From Ruminococcus sp. Marseille-P6503 (GTDB taxonomy: Bacteria; Bacillota; Clostridia; Oscillospirales; Ruminococcaceae): a stretch of DNA of 64,000 nucleotides. The notes beneath the pieces are model-generated. The model saw only the letters and a list, made by a program, of their open reading frames with translations, made no database searches and was not told the DNA's origin. The stretch spans positions 434,001-498,000 of the forward strand of contig NZ_UWPB01000002.1 of the NCBI RefSeq assembly GCF_900604945.1. The letters are read 5' to 3'. The position numbers and the translations under genes are program-made. Positions 62,907-64,000 of the stretch are shown piece after piece (within the stretch, counting starts at the first letter, position 1; the number at the start of each line of letters is the position of its first letter).

Positions 62907-64000
62907 ATGGTAAGCGAAAAAACAAGAGCCGGCAGAGCGGCAAGATTACTGACCGCGGTCATTCTTACAGCGGCAATAATTTTCGGATGGGCGTACAGCC
63001 CGTCGGCGGAAGCGACGGCTTCAGGATTTTATGTAAGCGGAACTACGATAAGAGACGCCAACGGAAACGCGTTTGTTATGAGAGGAGTAAACGTTCCTCA
63101 CGCCTGGTTTACTTCTCAGACCTCGGTTTCCCTATCGGCAATTGCCAACAAAGGAGCAAATACCGTCAGGGTAGTAATATCCGACGGAGAGGAGTATACC
63201 AAGACTACGGCGTCAGAGCTTCAGAACATCATAAATATGTGCAAATCAAATCAGCTTGTATGCGTGCTGGAGATACACGACGCGACGGGAAGCGACGAAG
63301 TATCCGACCTGAACAAGGCGGTCAGCTACTGGCTTGAAATGAAGCAGATACTTAACAGCAACAAGGAATACGTTATTGTAAATATCGCAAACGAATGGTA
63401 CGGCTCATGGAACGGCTCGGCATGGGCAAACGGCTATAAGAGCGCGATAACCAGTCTGAGAAACGGCGGAATAGAAAATATGCTCATGGTAGACTGCGCC
63501 GGCTGGGGACAGTATGCCGATTCGATCAAGAATTACGGCAATGAGGTGTTCAATGCCGACGAGGATTCAAATACGGTATTTTCCATACATATGTATGAAT
63601 ACGCCGGAGGAAGCTCGTCATCGGTAAAGGCTAATATCAATAATGCCCTGGGAATAGGCGTTCCGGTAGTGATAGGAGAATTCGGACACAAGCACACCGG
63701 CGGCGATGTTGACGAAGCTACCGTAATGAGCTACTGTACGCAGAAAAACGTAGGCTATCTCGGCTGGTCATGGAAAGGCAACAGTTCGGACGTTTCATAT
63801 CTGGACATATCGAACGACTGGGCGGGGCAAAGCCTGACTTCATGGGGAGAAACCTTGTTTAACGGCGCTAACGGTATTGCTCAGACGTCGGTAACCTGCA
63901 CAGTTTATACGGGAGGCTCGACGGACGACAGCTCCGGAAGCGGGGACGATTCTTCCCAAACGGGACAGTATGATACCGAGGTGCTTTTCTCCGGAACGGC
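62907..64000 (+). CDS. Secreted GH5_8-type beta-mannanase, cut by the window end
   Basis: Read directly: ATG at 62907 behind GGAAGGAG, open to the window end (364 codons plus 2 nt). A signal peptide covers about residues 1-36 (ending AEA). The GH5_8 core starts GFYVSGTTIRDANGNAFVMRGVNVPHAWF. The acid/base Glu is in NIANEWYGSWNG and the nucleophile Glu in VVIGEFGHKHTGGDVDEA. A Ser/Gly/Asp linker then leads into another domain that starts QYDTEVLFSGTA, likely a carbohydrate-binding module that continues beyond the window. It is not a lipoprotein, unlike the paralogue at 53137. Confidence 0.9.
   Translation, partial: MVSEKTRAGRAARLLTAVILTAAIIFGWAYSPSAEATASGFYVSGTTIRDANGNAFVMRGVNVPHAWFTSQTSVSLSAIANKGANTVRVVISDGEEYTKTTASELQNIINMCKSNQLVCVLEIHDATGSDEVSDLNKAVSYWLEMKQILNSNKEYVIVNIANEWYGSWNGSAWANGYKSAITSLRNGGIENMLMVDCAGWGQYADSIKNYGNEVFNADEDSNTVFSIHMYEYAGGSSSSVKANINNALGIGVPVVIGEFGHKHTGGDVDEATVMSYCTQKNVGYLGWSWKGNSSDVSYLDISNDWAGQSLTSWGETLFNGANGIAQTSVTCTVYTGGSTDDSSGSGDDSSQTGQYDTEVLFSGT

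Overview
The window looks like the chromosome of a Gram-positive, anaerobic, fibre-degrading gut clostridium of the Ruminococcaceae, closest in style to Ruminococcus. The evidence is a Firmicutes-type S10-spc-alpha ribosomal cluster with a zinc-binding S14, strong AGGAGG ribosome binding sites with GTG and TTG starts, a trimeric electron-bifurcating [FeFe] hydrogenase, secreted GH5 glycanases (one with a sortase-type tail), a CE2 esterase, and lipoprotein signals. No tRNA, rRNA, CRISPR array or intact insertion sequence was seen. The species call is inference.

1-14.9 kb: the end of rplC, then rplD-rplW-rplB-rpsS-rplV-rpsC-rplP-rpmC-rpsQ-rplN-rplX-rplE-rpsZ-rpsH-rplF-rplR-rpsE-rpmD-rplO-secY-adk-map-KOW protein-infA-rpmJ-rpsM-rpsK-rpsD-rpoA-rplQ, closed by a strong terminator. 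Several unusually long gaps inside this operon fold into hairpins. The largest is about 215 nt between rplW and rplB.

15-31 kb: a CE2 esterase lipoprotein convergent with a GH5 glucanase, membrane proteins, a membrane metallophosphoesterase, a cysteine synthase-like enzyme, DNA repair (ogt, nth), a YfcE-type phosphodiesterase, an unrecognised three-gene cassette (24.8-26.0 kb), a LysR regulator, acetolactate synthase, an AI-2E family permease and a hemolysin III protein.

31-48 kb: a two-component system, a secreted CHAP/Ig/FN3 protein, a YgjP-like metallopeptidase, an SH3 membrane protein, a PurF homologue without the usual N-terminal Cys, formate-THF ligase, a DUF3810 protein, a regulator fused to a desulfoferrodoxin-like module, tsaE-tsaB, a GNAT acetyltransferase, rpiB, and metY preceded by a small upstream ORF. 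A two-copy dispersed repeat lies at 37.1 and 46.1 kb.

48-64 kb: hydC-hydB-hydA, thioredoxin, two GH5_8 mannanase-like genes (one lipoprotein, one secreted and cut by the window end) on either side of a two-gene vWA/membrane-protein unit, a Nudix hydrolase and a transglutaminase-like protein. The best candidates for undescribed biology are the vWA pair, the HTH-desulfoferrodoxin fusion, the structured RNA in the S10 operon and the 24.8-26.0 kb cassette.
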